Shown here: in pieces, positions 34,652 through 44,280 of the stretch | Position numbering within the stretch: position 1 is the first letter of the stretch | Layout of the letters: the number at the start of each line of letters is the position of its first letter | Source of the DNA: BJGV01 sp964194745 | GTDB lineage: Bacteria; Pseudomonadota; Gammaproteobacteria; Burkholderiales; Nitrosomonadaceae | Direction of reading: 5' to 3' | DNA: 64,000 nt | Assembly: GCA_965248035.1 (NCBI GenBank) | Contig: OZ252054.1 | Span: 2,108,001 to 2,172,000, forward strand | Program-made: the position numbers and the translations under genes | Notes under the pieces: model-generated | Databases searched by the model: none | Told to the model about the DNA's origin: nothing | What the model saw: the letters and a program-made list of their open reading frames with translations, nothing else

Positions 34652-37159
34652 ATGAATCTTGTTAAACTTTCATTGCGTATGCTCCGTCGTGATTTGCGTG
34701 CGGGTGAGCTACATGTGCTGATATTTGCTCTGGTAGTCGCAGTGGGCGGCATGACTACTGTAGGATTTTTCACTGACCGGGTACAGTTGGCGCTTTCTCG
34801 ACAGGGCGACCAGTTGCTTGGTGCGGATCTAATTATTGTTTCCGACCGTCCGCTACCTCAGTATTACGCTGATAATGCAATACGGCTTGGACTGAATACT
34901 TCTACTGCGCTTAAATTCCCCAGTATGGTAGTTAAAGGGGATAACAGCATGTTGGTCGGGATAAAAGCAGTAACCACTGGGTATCCATTGCGTGGAGAGT
35001 TGCAAATTACAGATAACATTGACGGAGCATTGCCATTCCAAAAGGATCGCATTGCTAACGCAATTCCGTCACCCGGTTCGGTGTGGGTGGGAGAGAAACT
35101 TGCAGCTCGTCTTGCCTTAAAAAAAGGTGACACGATTGAAGTTGGTGCGGCACATCTAATCGTAGCTTCACTGATTACTCGGGAACCGGATTATTCCATC
35201 AGTTTTATCAATCTAGGGCCGCGTGTGTTGATCAATGCGATTGATTTGCCTGATACTGGCTTGATACAGCAAGGTAGCCGCATTTCATACCGCTTGCTGG
35301 TTGGGGGTGATGCTGGATCGGTAAAGACTTTCCGGAATTGGATACAATCGCACCTGGCACTTGGAGAGAGAATTGAAGGTATTCGTGATGCACGTCCTGA
35401 AATTAAAGCAGCACTTGAGCGTGCAGAAAAATTTCTAAGTCTTGCCGCTATGGCAAGCGTAGTGTTAGCAGCAGCAGCTGTAGCACTCGCTGCTCGACGC
35501 TTCATCCTGCATCATCTGGATGGTTGCGCAGTAATGCGTTGTCTGGGCGCAAAACAGACAGAGATACTATATCTATACCTGTATCACTTCATCATACTTG
35601 GCATGGTTGCGAGCATGATAGGGTGTTTACTAGGACTTGTTGCTCAAGAGGCTCTGGTTTATTGGCTTTCTACAATGATAGCAGTCGAATTACCTTGGCC
35701 CAGTTTATTGCCTGTTGTGCACGGAACACTAGTTGGTATGGTGTTATTGCTAGGTTTTGCTTTGCCTCCGTTGCTCAATTTAAAAAGTGTGCCTGCACTG
35801 CGTGTATTGCGCCGGGATATGGGCGTATCGAATACCTATAGTCTGGCAGGCTATGCATTGGGACTGACTGTATTGTCGGTATTATTCTTGTGGAAGGCTG
35901 GTGATGTGTATCTAGGTTTTTCTGTTATGACTGGGTTCATCGTTGCAATAGCAATTTTTGGTTTGTTTGGACTTCTTTTGGTAAAAGCCTTGTCAAATGC
36001 ACGTAGTAAAACAGGAGGACCATGGAACTATGGGCTAGCTAGTATTTGGCGACGTGGTAACACCACCGTGGTACAAGCCGTAGCGCTAGGGTTGGGATTG
36101 ATGGCTCTGCTGACATTGACGCTGATTCGCGGCGATTTGTTACAAAACTGGCATACCAGCCTGCCACCTGATACGCCCAACCGTTTCTTGGTGAATATTC
36201 AGGAAGATCAACTGCAACCTCTGAAAGCTTTTTTTAATCTGCATAACATCGTACAGCCGACTGTACACCCAATGGTGCGGGCTCGACTGACTTCTATTAA
36301 CGGCAGGATGGTATCACCGGATGATTATTCTAATACACGGGCAAAAAGACTAGTAAAACGGGAGTTTAATCTATCATGGGCGAGTGAAATACGTAGTGAT
36401 AATCAGATCATCGATGGTCATTGGTGGCAAAGCGGAGACAAAGGGAAAGCAGTGTTGTCGATGGAGGCGGGTGTTGCAAAAACAATAGGTGTTCACTTGG
36501 GCGATACGTTGACTTACGATGTTGCGGGGAGCACATTCTCTGCCGTAGTGACCAGCTTACGTAAAGTGGATTGGGATTCATTCCGTGTTAATTTTTTTGC
36601 GGTAACACCGCCGGGTGTTCTGGAGCAATATCCAACAAGCTACATTACTAGTTTTTATTTGCCACAGCATCGGGTGGATAAGATGAATCAACTGGTCGCA
36701 GCTTTCCCAAATTTTCTAGTTATAGACGTAGCGGCCATTATTACACAGGTGCAAAAAGTAATAGAGCAAGTGACTAAGGCTGTTGAATTTATTTTCCTGT
36801 TTACACTTTTGGCAGGATTAGTAGTGCTGTATGCGGCGATTATCTCTACCCAAGATGAACGCATTTACGAGGCTGCAATATTTCGTACTTTGGGCGCAAA
36901 ACGCAAACAATTAATTAGTGCCTGGGCAGTCGAATTTGCGATACTTGGCGGTTTAGCTGGTCTATTAGCTGCAATGGGAGCAAGTGCATTGGGCTATGTT
37001 ATTGGAGAATATACGTTGAATCTGCCTTACACATTTAATTTATGGATATGGTTGATAGGTCTATTTGCTGGGATTATAGTTGTGATGGCAGCTGGTTTGA
37101 TGGGAACTCATAGTGCGCTTGCAAAGCCGCCCATACTGACACTTAGGGAAATAGGCTAA
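34652..37159 (+). CDS. ybbP: FtsX-family ABC transporter permease, YbbP-like
   Basis: This is an 835-residue inner-membrane permease. One N-terminal helix (about 18-40) is followed by a periplasmic domain, then groups of helices near residues 265-380 and 395-445. A second periplasmic domain follows, and FtsX-type helices at about 710-825 finish the chain. The motif LGAKRKQLISAWAVEFAILG in the last FtsX domain is typical, and the equivalent CLGAKQTEILYLYLYHF appears in the first. It pairs with ybbA upstream. It is presumably involved in moving or extracting a hydrophobic envelope molecule, by analogy only. Confidence 0.9.
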   Translation: MNLVKLSLRMLRRDLRAGELHVLIFALVVAVGGMTTVGFFTDRVQLALSRQGDQLLGADLIIVSDRPLPQYYADNAIRLGLNTSTALKFPSMVVKGDNSMLVGIKAVTTGYPLRGELQITDNIDGALPFQKDRIANAIPSPGSVWVGEKLAARLALKKGDTIEVGAAHLIVASLITREPDYSISFINLGPRVLINAIDLPDTGLIQQGSRISYRLLVGGDAGSVKTFRNWIQSHLALGERIEGIRDARPEIKAALERAEKFLSLAAMASVVLAAAAVALAARRFILHHLDGCAVMRCLGAKQTEILYLYLYHFIILGMVASMIGCLLGLVAQEALVYWLSTMIAVELPWPSLLPVVHGTLVGMVLLLGFALPPLLNLKSVPALRVLRRDMGVSNTYSLAGYALGLTVLSVLFLWKAGDVYLGFSVMTGFIVAIAIFGLFGLLLVKALSNARSKTGGPWNYGLASIWRRGNTTVVQAVALGLGLMALLTLTLIRGDLLQNWHTSLPPDTPNRFLVNIQEDQLQPLKAFFNLHNIVQPTVHPMVRARLTSINGRMVSPDDYSNTRAKRLVKREFNLSWASEIRSDNQIIDGHWWQSGDKGKAVLSMEAGVAKTIGVHLGDTLTYDVAGSTFSAVVTSLRKVDWDSFRVNFFAVTPPGVLEQYPTSYITSFYLPQHRVDKMNQLVAAFPNFLVIDVAAIITQVQKVIEQVTKAVEFIFLFTLLAGLVVLYAAIISTQDERIYEAAIFRTLGAKRKQLISAWAVEFAILGGLAGLLAAMGASALGYVIGEYTLNLPYTFNLWIWLIGLFAGIIVVMAAGLMGTHSALAKPPILTLREIG

Positions 37160-37335
37160 AGAATAAAGAAGTTTATCTTGTCGTATCCTTGAAAGTTGTA
37201 AAGAACAAGATGCTGTTTATTTATTTTGAAAAGAATGAAAGGCCGCACATAGCTGCAATATTTGTTATGTGTTGCAGTGATAATTTGTCGTACGGTAATT
37301 AAATGGGTAAGGTTTAATAATTTCTAATCAAGACG

Positions 37336-37785
37336 TTAAAACGGTATATCGTCATCCATATCTCCAAACCCGCTACTACTCTTGACGGTAGGTTCATCTT
37401 TAGATGTTGGCGTGTTGTCATTCTTGCTTTCTACTTCAAAGCTACTGCTACCGGGCTTGCTGCCGAGCATTTTCATGTCATTTGCAATTACCTCAGTCGT
37501 GTATCGGTCAGTGCCTGCCTTATCTGTCCACTTTCGGGTCTCCAACCTACCCTCAACATACACCGATCGACCTTTCTTCAAGTATTCACCAGCAATTTCA
37601 GCTAGCTTTCTATAAAACGTGATGCGATGCCATTCAGTTTTCTCTTGCTTCTCACCCGTTTTATCTTTCCAGGTTTCTGTCGTTGCTAATGTGATGTTGG
37701 TTACTGCGTCGCCATTAGGCATGTAACGTGTCTCAGGGTCTTTACCGAGGTTTCCGATGAGTATGACCTTGTTTATTGATGCCAT
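37336..37785 (-). CDS. ssb: Single-stranded DNA-binding protein
   Basis: This 149-residue protein has an N-terminal OB fold (MASINKVILIGNLGKDPETR, residues 1-20; WHRITFYRKLAEIAGEYLKK near 52-71). A flexible polar linker rich in Ser, Asn and Thr leads to the acidic tip DMDDDIPF, which recruits repair and replication proteins. The ssb ATG lies directly after the MFS stop codon. Divergent placement of uvrA and MFS-ssb is conserved in betaproteobacteria. Confidence 0.97.
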   Translation of the reverse strand: MASINKVILIGNLGKDPETRYMPNGDAVTNITLATTETWKDKTGEKQEKTEWHRITFYRKLAEIAGEYLKKGRSVYVEGRLETRKWTDKAGTDRYTTEVIANDMKMLGSKPGSSSFEVESKNDNTPTSKDEPTVKSSSGFGDMDDDIPF

Positions 37786-39171
37786 TTATACTTCTCCCCC
37801 TAGTAATTGAACAACTCGTGTTTCATCAAAACCCTTCATATCCACTTTTAGGTATGCGACCCCTTCGCTTGTCAGTACCATGGCTTCATGTACGCCTGGC
37901 AGAGATGCCAATTCACGCGATAATCCATTGGCTTTATCCGTTTCCATTTTCTTCACATGGTACATCTTTGTGCGTACAGCAGCAGGTGCTTTCATGGTGA
38001 TAGCAAGCACTAGCCATAATGCCAGTAGAACGCCACAAAATGCAAACAATGACGGGCCGCCATGATGCCCATATAGATAGCCTCCCGCAGTTGCTCCGGT
38101 AAAGGCACCGAGGAACTGTATGCTACTGTATACGCCAATGGCAGTGCCCTTTGCGTCTACTGGTGCAATCTTTGAGATAAGCGATGGTAGACTGGCTTCC
38201 AGAAGATTAAATGCAGTAAAGAATACCAGCAATGCTGTCGCCATGCCCCATATAGAACCGAGCATAAGCGCCAATAATCCCTGACTTGCCAATAGTACAG
38301 ACACAGCTACTACAAATACTGGTTTAAGTTTGACCTTTTTTTCTGCGTAGATGATAGCTGGAACGATAAGCGCCATGGAAATGAGTAATACTGGTAAATA
38401 TATCTGCCAGTGATGATCTACTGCCAACCCAGCATCACGCAGTGATAGCGGTACTACAAGCCATAATGCCATAAGTGTCGCATGGAGCGTAAACACACCG
38501 AAATTCAAGCGCAACAATTCAGGGTTATGCAACACGTTGCTGAAGCGTCCAGCAGATGCTTCAGTGTCCGAATGGAAGCGGCAAACTAGCGGATTGGGAA
38601 TGATCTTGTAAACTACTATCATAGCCAGTAATGCAAGTATTCCAGTCATGGCAAAGATCCCTGGTACACCTATCAGACGATTTAGTCCAGGAGCAATGAT
38701 AAGTGAGAGTGCAAAGACTGTACCGATAGTCATACCAATCGCGGCCATTGCCTTGGTGCGATGCTCTTCACGGGTAAGATCAGCAGTGAGTGCCATTACC
38801 GCAGCAGAAATTGCTCCCGCACCTTGGATAATACGGCCAAAGATTACCCAGTAAATATCATCGGCAGACGCGGCAATGAAACTCCCCATGGCAAATAGAA
38901 TTAAACCAATATAGATAACCGGCTTACGTCCGATACGGTCAGACAACCAGCCAAAAGGAATTTGTAATATTGCCTGGGTAAGTCCATAAGCACCAAGTGC
39001 AACACCAACAAGCGTGTAATTGTTCCCACCGGGCAAATGTTCTGCATAAAACGCGAATACTGGAAGAATGATGAACATTCCAAACATGCGCAATCCATAG
39101 ATACTTGCTAAGCCAGCAGTGGCACGCAATTCAATCGGGGACATCTTTTCAGAGGATGATGAGACGGACAT
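37786..39171 (-). CDS. MFS transporter with C-terminal YAM-like domain (YajR type)
   Basis: This 461-residue protein has twelve predicted helices in about residues 15-390. The MFS motif A is GWLSDRIGRKPVIYIG near residues 75-90. A soluble C-terminal domain of about 65 residues (LASLPGVHEAMVLTSEGVAY then LKVDMKGFDE) resembles the ferredoxin-like YAM domain of YajR. The substrate is unknown; drug or metabolite efflux is the usual guess. I took the ATG at 39171; a TTG one codon upstream is possible. It ends directly before ssb. Confidence 0.88.
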   Translation of the reverse strand: MSVSSSSEKMSPIELRATAGLASIYGLRMFGMFIILPVFAFYAEHLPGGNNYTLVGVALGAYGLTQAILQIPFGWLSDRIGRKPVIYIGLILFAMGSFIAASADDIYWVIFGRIIQGAGAISAAVMALTADLTREEHRTKAMAAIGMTIGTVFALSLIIAPGLNRLIGVPGIFAMTGILALLAMIVVYKIIPNPLVCRFHSDTEASAGRFSNVLHNPELLRLNFGVFTLHATLMALWLVVPLSLRDAGLAVDHHWQIYLPVLLISMALIVPAIIYAEKKVKLKPVFVVAVSVLLASQGLLALMLGSIWGMATALLVFFTAFNLLEASLPSLISKIAPVDAKGTAIGVYSSIQFLGAFTGATAGGYLYGHHGGPSLFAFCGVLLALWLVLAITMKAPAAVRTKMYHVKKMETDKANGLSRELASLPGVHEAMVLTSEGVAYLKVDMKGFDETRVVQLLGGEV

Positions 39172-39237
39172 CAATCAGATTAGGAAAATGCTAAAAAGTT
39201 GAGTATATTAGCAGGTTGACCAGCACTTAGGTAGTCG

Positions 39238-42078
39238 ATGGAGTTCATCAAAATTCGTGGTGCACGCACCCACAATCTAAAAAATATCAGCATCGATCTG
39301 TCACGCAACAAGCTGATCGTGATTACCGGCTTATCGGGATCAGGCAAGTCTTCGCTCGCGTTTGACACACTTTATGCGGAAGGTCAGCGGCGTTATGTGG
39401 AATCACTCTCAGCATACGCGCGGCAATTCTTACAATTGATGGAGAAACCGGACGTAGACCTGATCGAGGGGCTTTCTCCTGCAATTGCCATAGAACAGAA
39501 AGCAGCTTCTCATAATCCCCGCTCTACAGTTGGTACCGTCACAGAAATTCATGATTATATGCGCTTGTTGTTTGCACGCGTGGGCGACCCACAATGTCCG
39601 GATCACCGGATCACACTGACAGCTCAGAGCGTCTCACAAATGGTAGATCATGTACTACAACTGCCACTAGACACTCGATTGATGATTCTTTCGCCACTGG
39701 TGATAGGGCGCAAGGGAGAACAGACAGACTTGTTTGATGAGTTATGTGCACAGGGTTTTGTGCGTTTTCGGATAGACAGAAAAGTTTATGAGATCGATGA
39801 ACTGCCAAAATTACAAAAGACTAAAAAACATACTGTAGAAATAGTGGTGGATAGACTAAAGATTTCGCCTGATAGCAAGCAGCGACTAGCGGAGTCGTTT
39901 GAAACAGCGCTACGTCATGCGGACGGGCGTGCGCTAGCGGTAGAAATGGATTCTGGTCACGAACATCTTTTTTCTGCCAAGTTCAGTTGTCCAGTATGTA
40001 GTTATTCTTTATCGGAATTGGAGCCAAGATTATTCTCTTTCAACAACCCAATGGGTGCATGCCCCGAGTGCGATGGTCTCGGACAGATCACATTTTTTGA
40101 TCCTAAGCGCGTAGTTGCCTTTCCGCATCTGTCGTTGGCATCTGGCGCAATTAAGGGTTGGGATCGGCGTAATCAATTCTATTTTCAGATATTGGAGGGC
40201 CTTGCTAAGCACTACGATTTTGATTTGGAGGTTCCATTTGAACAACTTTCTTCGAATATTCAAGATATCATTCTGAGCGGATCAGGGAAAGAGAAAATTC
40301 TATTTTCATATTTGGATGGAAGCGGCTCCAAAAACCGGCGAGAACATTCCTTTGAAGGAGTTATTCCTAGCCTGAAGCGTCGTTATAAGGAAACTGATTC
40401 GTTAACGGTTCGCGAAGAATTGGCGAAATACCTTAACTCCCAGATTTGTCCCAATTGTAAAGGCGCGCGCCTTTGCCGAGAAGCACGTCACGTGAAGGTA
40501 GGAGGGCAAGCTATTTACGAAGTAAACGCAATGCCCCTGAAGCAAGCCAGAATTTTCTTCGACCAAATGAAATTGACAGGGTACAAATACGCCATTGCTG
40601 AAAGAATCATCAAGGAAATTTCTAGCCGTTTGCAGTTTCTCAACAATGTCGGGTTAGATTATTTGTCGCTGGATCGATCCGCTGATACATTATCTGGTGG
40701 AGAATCACAGCGGATTCGACTAGCTAGTCAGATTGGCTCAGGGCTGACCGGTGTAATGTATGTTCTAGATGAACCTTCCATCGGTTTACACCAACGCGAC
40801 AATGGGCGTCTCCTGGATACTCTCAAGAATTTGCGCGATCTCGGTAACAGTGTGATCGTAGTAGAGCACGATCGAGATGCCATTCTCGCTGCTGATTATG
40901 TGGTAGACCTGGGTCCTGGTGCGGGTGACCATGGTGGATTTATCGTTGCCCATGGAACACCACAAACTATCTACAAAAGCGTAGATTCACTTACCGGAAA
41001 ATATATTTCCGGAAAACTAGTCATCACACTACCGAAAAAACGTATTAAGCCGAAAAATGATCGTTGGCTATCAATCAAAGGAGCTTCTGGCAACAATCTA
41101 AAGAACGTAAACTTTAACCTGCCGATAGGAGTATTCGTGTGTGTCACAGGTGTATCTGGTTCAGGTAAGTCTACCCTTATCAACAATACTCTCTACTATG
41201 CCATGGCACGACATCTTTACGGTAGCAGTACAGAGCCGGCATCCTATCAATCCCTCGAAGGAACAGCTTTTTTCGATAAAGTCATCAACATGGACCAAAG
41301 CCCCATTGGACGTACTCCGCGCTCTAATCCTGCGACCTATACCGGGTTATTCACACCGATACGTGAATTATTTGCGGGTGTACCTCAAGCGCGAGAACGT
41401 GGTTATGGCCCCGGGCGATTCTCGTTTAACGTTAAAGGTGGTCGCTGCGAAGCTTGCAAGGGGGATGGCGTGATCAAAGTGGAAATGCATTTCCTGCCAG
41501 ATATATACGTGTCGTGTGATGTTTGCCATAGTATGCGTTATAACCGAGAGACACTTGAGATCCAATACAAGGGTAAGAACATCATTGAAATTCTGCAAAT
41601 GACGGTTGAACAGGCGCATGAATTTTTCGGTCAGGTGCCAGTGGTGGCCCGGAAACTGAGAACTTTGTTGGATGTGGGACTAGGCTACATTACTTTAGGA
41701 CAGTCCGCGACAACGCTTTCTGGTGGTGAGGCTCAGCGTGTAAAGTTGTCGCTGGAGCTTTCAAAACGTGACACCGGACGTACTCTGTACATACTTGATG
41801 AACCCACTATCGGATTACATTTCCAGGATATCGACTTGTTGCTGAAAGTATTGCACCGACTACGTGATCACGGCAATACTGTGGTGGTGATCGAGCATAA
41901 TCTTGATGTGATCAAAACTGCAGATTGGATCATCGACCTTGGTCCTGAAGGGGGCGACGGTGGTGGCCAGATAATAATCGAAGGCACACCAGAGGAAGTT
42001 GCAGAAAATAAGATGAGCTTTACCGGTCATTACCTCAGGACAGTACTCAGTTTGCAATCCGTGAGAGAAGCAAAATGA
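39238..42078 (+). CDS. uvrA: Excinuclease ABC subunit A
   Basis: This 946-residue damage-recognition ATPase of nucleotide excision repair has two ABC modules. The first Walker A is GLSGSGKSSLAFD near residues 31-43 and the second is GVSGSGKSTLINN near 640. Zinc-binding cysteines lie in CPVCSYSLSELEPR with CPEC, and in CEACKGDGVIKVEMHFLPDI with CDVC. Signature motifs LSGGESQRIRLA and LSGGEAQRVKL are both present. No LexA-type palindrome is apparent in the 66-base gap upstream. Its last four bases overlap the glycerate kinase start. Confidence 0.98.
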   Translation: MEFIKIRGARTHNLKNISIDLSRNKLIVITGLSGSGKSSLAFDTLYAEGQRRYVESLSAYARQFLQLMEKPDVDLIEGLSPAIAIEQKAASHNPRSTVGTVTEIHDYMRLLFARVGDPQCPDHRITLTAQSVSQMVDHVLQLPLDTRLMILSPLVIGRKGEQTDLFDELCAQGFVRFRIDRKVYEIDELPKLQKTKKHTVEIVVDRLKISPDSKQRLAESFETALRHADGRALAVEMDSGHEHLFSAKFSCPVCSYSLSELEPRLFSFNNPMGACPECDGLGQITFFDPKRVVAFPHLSLASGAIKGWDRRNQFYFQILEGLAKHYDFDLEVPFEQLSSNIQDIILSGSGKEKILFSYLDGSGSKNRREHSFEGVIPSLKRRYKETDSLTVREELAKYLNSQICPNCKGARLCREARHVKVGGQAIYEVNAMPLKQARIFFDQMKLTGYKYAIAERIIKEISSRLQFLNNVGLDYLSLDRSADTLSGGESQRIRLASQIGSGLTGVMYVLDEPSIGLHQRDNGRLLDTLKNLRDLGNSVIVVEHDRDAILAADYVVDLGPGAGDHGGFIVAHGTPQTIYKSVDSLTGKYISGKLVITLPKKRIKPKNDRWLSIKGASGNNLKNVNFNLPIGVFVCVTGVSGSGKSTLINNTLYYAMARHLYGSSTEPASYQSLEGTAFFDKVINMDQSPIGRTPRSNPATYTGLFTPIRELFAGVPQARERGYGPGRFSFNVKGGRCEACKGDGVIKVEMHFLPDIYVSCDVCHSMRYNRETLEIQYKGKNIIEILQMTVEQAHEFFGQVPVVARKLRTLLDVGLGYITLGQSATTLSGGEAQRVKLSLELSKRDTGRTLYILDEPTIGLHFQDIDLLLKVLHRLRDHGNTVVVIEHNLDVIKTADWIIDLGPEGGDGGGQIIIEGTPEEVAENKMSFTGHYLRTVLSLQSVREAK

Positions 42079-43346
42079 ATCCTCGTAAGCTTTTGCTTGA
42101 TAGCTTCAATGTTGCCGTTACCGCCGCTGATCCATTACATATCGTACCCCAGCATTTACCCAAACCACCTAAGGGCCGCACTCTTGTTGTGGGCGCTGGT
42201 AAAGCTGCCGCTGCAATGGCCTTAGCGGTGGAAAGGCATTGGCCAAAAAAAGCAGAACTGGATGGCATAGTGATTACTCGCTACGATCATGGTCTTTTAA
42301 CAAATAGGATTGCAGTATATGAAGCTGGACATCCAGTACCTGATAAGCAAAGTGAGCAAGTAGTGCGTGAAATTCTTGTAAAAGTCAAACAACTTAGCAC
42401 TGAAGACTTGCTGTTGTGCTTAGTGAGTGGTGGTGGCTCTAGCTTGTTATCTTTGCCAGTAGACGGCATTTCGATGAATGATCTCAAAAACGTAACCAGG
42501 GAGTTGCTTCGCTGCGGCGCAGTGATTCAGGAGATCAACACAGTTCGTAAACATCTTTCCACTATTCAAGGCGGTAGACTTGCAGCTTCAAGTCGTGCGC
42601 CGATACTGGCACTGATAATCTCTGACGTGACCAATGACGAACCGACTAATATTGCTTCTGGTCCGTGTGCGCCGGATCCAACGACCTACCAAGATGCACT
42701 TGCGATACTTGAACGCTACCAGATAAGTAAGCCTATACCCGTAATAAAAATATTGACTTCTGGTACTAAGAGCAGGTTGGGTGAGACACCAAAACCAGGC
42801 AACATCATTTTCCGAAATGTAGAGAATCGTGTGATTGCAAATTCTCATAATTCACTGGTGGCAGCAGGAGATTTTTTTCGAAGTAAAGGTATCCCTACTG
42901 TGATACTTGGTGACACAGTTACTGGCGAAGCACGCCATGTTGCCAAAGTTTATGCTGCACTAGTGCATGAAATCCGTCAATACGGACACCCATGGAGGTC
43001 TCCGATAGTGTTGATTTCGGGTGGAGAGACAACGGTTACCGTAAATGGAAAAGGACGTGGAGGTCGCAATACAGAATTTTTGTTATCACTTGTCATTGAA
43101 CTGGCCGGCGCAAGGAAAATTTACGCTCTTGCTTGTGATACAGATGGAATAGATGGCTTGGAAAACAATGCGGGTGCTATTGTTGCACCAGATTCATTGT
43201 GCCGAGCAGAACAGTTAGGTATTAACCCAGCCGCCTTGCTTGCCGACAATGACACCTATACTTTTTTTAATCAGATGGGTGATTTGGTTGTCACCAATCC
43301 CACACGCACTAACGTTAATGATTATCGAGCAATTATGGTCTTATAA
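42075..43346 (+). CDS. Glycerate 2-kinase (MOFRL family)
   Basis: This 423-residue protein has an N-terminal GK domain (GKAAAAMALAVE near residues 42-53; LVSGGGSSLLSLPVDG near 115-130). A C-terminal MOFRL domain carries LISGGETTVTVNGKGRGGRN and DTDGIDGLENNAGAIV. It should phosphorylate D-glycerate to 2-phosphoglycerate, feeding glyoxylate or photorespiration-type carbon into central metabolism. It overlaps uvrA by ATGA, so it is cotranscribed with a repair gene, without an obvious functional link. Confidence 0.92.
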   Translation: MNPRKLLLDSFNVAVTAADPLHIVPQHLPKPPKGRTLVVGAGKAAAAMALAVERHWPKKAELDGIVITRYDHGLLTNRIAVYEAGHPVPDKQSEQVVREILVKVKQLSTEDLLLCLVSGGGSSLLSLPVDGISMNDLKNVTRELLRCGAVIQEINTVRKHLSTIQGGRLAASSRAPILALIISDVTNDEPTNIASGPCAPDPTTYQDALAILERYQISKPIPVIKILTSGTKSRLGETPKPGNIIFRNVENRVIANSHNSLVAAGDFFRSKGIPTVILGDTVTGEARHVAKVYAALVHEIRQYGHPWRSPIVLISGGETTVTVNGKGRGGRNTEFLLSLVIELAGARKIYALACDTDGIDGLENNAGAIVAPDSLCRAEQLGINPAALLADNDTYTFFNQMGDLVVTNPTRTNVNDYRAIMVL

Positions 43347-43533
43347 GATATCGGTCTCAAAACCAAGATGGTGATTACGGTAAATTACACAGAGTATTTT
43401 ACAAAAAATATTTTTCATTTATTCTATTAAAAAAATCAGGTTAGATTTATTAGCTTGTAAGGAAATCGAAATAATGTTTTTATACTATTACAGTATTAAA
43501 ATTGAAGATCTGAATTATTAAAGGAAGGTGACA

Positions 43534-44238
43534 ATGGCAGCAACAATACTGGTGGTAGAAGATGAACCAGCAATTCAAGAATTGATTTCGTATGGCCTGC
43601 GGCAGGCTGGGCATGTTACTTTTTGTGCAGGAGATGCAGAACAGGCCATGGCGATAGTGAATGATGTTCTACCGGATTTGGTGTTGCTCGACTGGATGTT
43701 ACCTGGAATGAGTGGTATTGAGTTCGCCCGGTTGTTGCGGCGCGTTGCTCGCACTAAGAACATTCCTATCATTATGCTTACTGCACGTGCTGAAGAGAGT
43801 GACAAGGTGTCAGGGTTGGAGGTTGGTGCAGATGATTACATCACCAAGCCGTTTTCACCACGTGAGCTGATTGCCAGAATTAAAGCAGTTCTGAGGCGGC
43901 GTTTGCCAGAGGCCGCTGACGACGTTGTTGAGATCAGTGGGCTAAGGCTTGACCCCGCCACTCATCGCGTGACCGTAAGCAACAATGAAGTGATATTGGC
44001 CCCTACTGAGTTTCGACTGTTGTACTTCCTGATGACTCACCCAGAACGGGTACATTCACGTTCACAATTACTCGATGGAGTGTGGGGTGATCATGTTTTT
44101 GTTGAGGATCGTACCGTTGACGTGCATATAAGGAGATTGCGCAAGATATTGGAAGCTGTGGGTAAAGATGGATTGGTACAAACAGTAAGAGGATCTGGTT
44201 ACCGACTGTCTGTCGGGAGGGCATCGGGTATGGGATAA
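43534..44238 (+). CDS. phoB: Phosphate regulon response regulator PhoB
   Basis: This 234-residue OmpR-family regulator has an N-terminal receiver with acidic residues in VVEDEPAIQ, the phospho-acceptor Asp in LVLLDWMLPGMSG (about residue 53), and Lys in ITKPFSPREL. The winged-helix domain carries VFVEDRTVDVHIRRLRK. AAGGAAGG at 43521-43528 favours the ATG at 43534 over the GTG at 43528. PhoR follows 42 bases later. No pst or phoU genes are present, and no clear Pho box is seen upstream. A small palindrome, ATACT and AGTAT around five bases, lies at 43482-43496. Confidence 0.93.
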   Translation: MAATILVVEDEPAIQELISYGLRQAGHVTFCAGDAEQAMAIVNDVLPDLVLLDWMLPGMSGIEFARLLRRVARTKNIPIIMLTARAEESDKVSGLEVGADDYITKPFSPRELIARIKAVLRRRLPEAADDVVEISGLRLDPATHRVTVSNNEVILAPTEFRLLYFLMTHPERVHSRSQLLDGVWGDHVFVEDRTVDVHIRRLRKILEAVGKDGLVQTVRGSGYRLSVGRASGMG

Positions 44239-44280
44239 TATGAAGATGATGACCCAGCTTTATTCTTTGGAATAACTTAC

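Noticed and set aside
39172..39237. A LexA box between the MFS gene and uvrA.
   Set aside because: No CTG-N10-CAG type palindrome of the usual form is present in this 66-base gap.
43347..43533. A Pho box upstream of phoB.
   Set aside because: No pair of CTGTCAT-like repeats with 11-base spacing was found; only a small ATACT/AGTAT palindrome.
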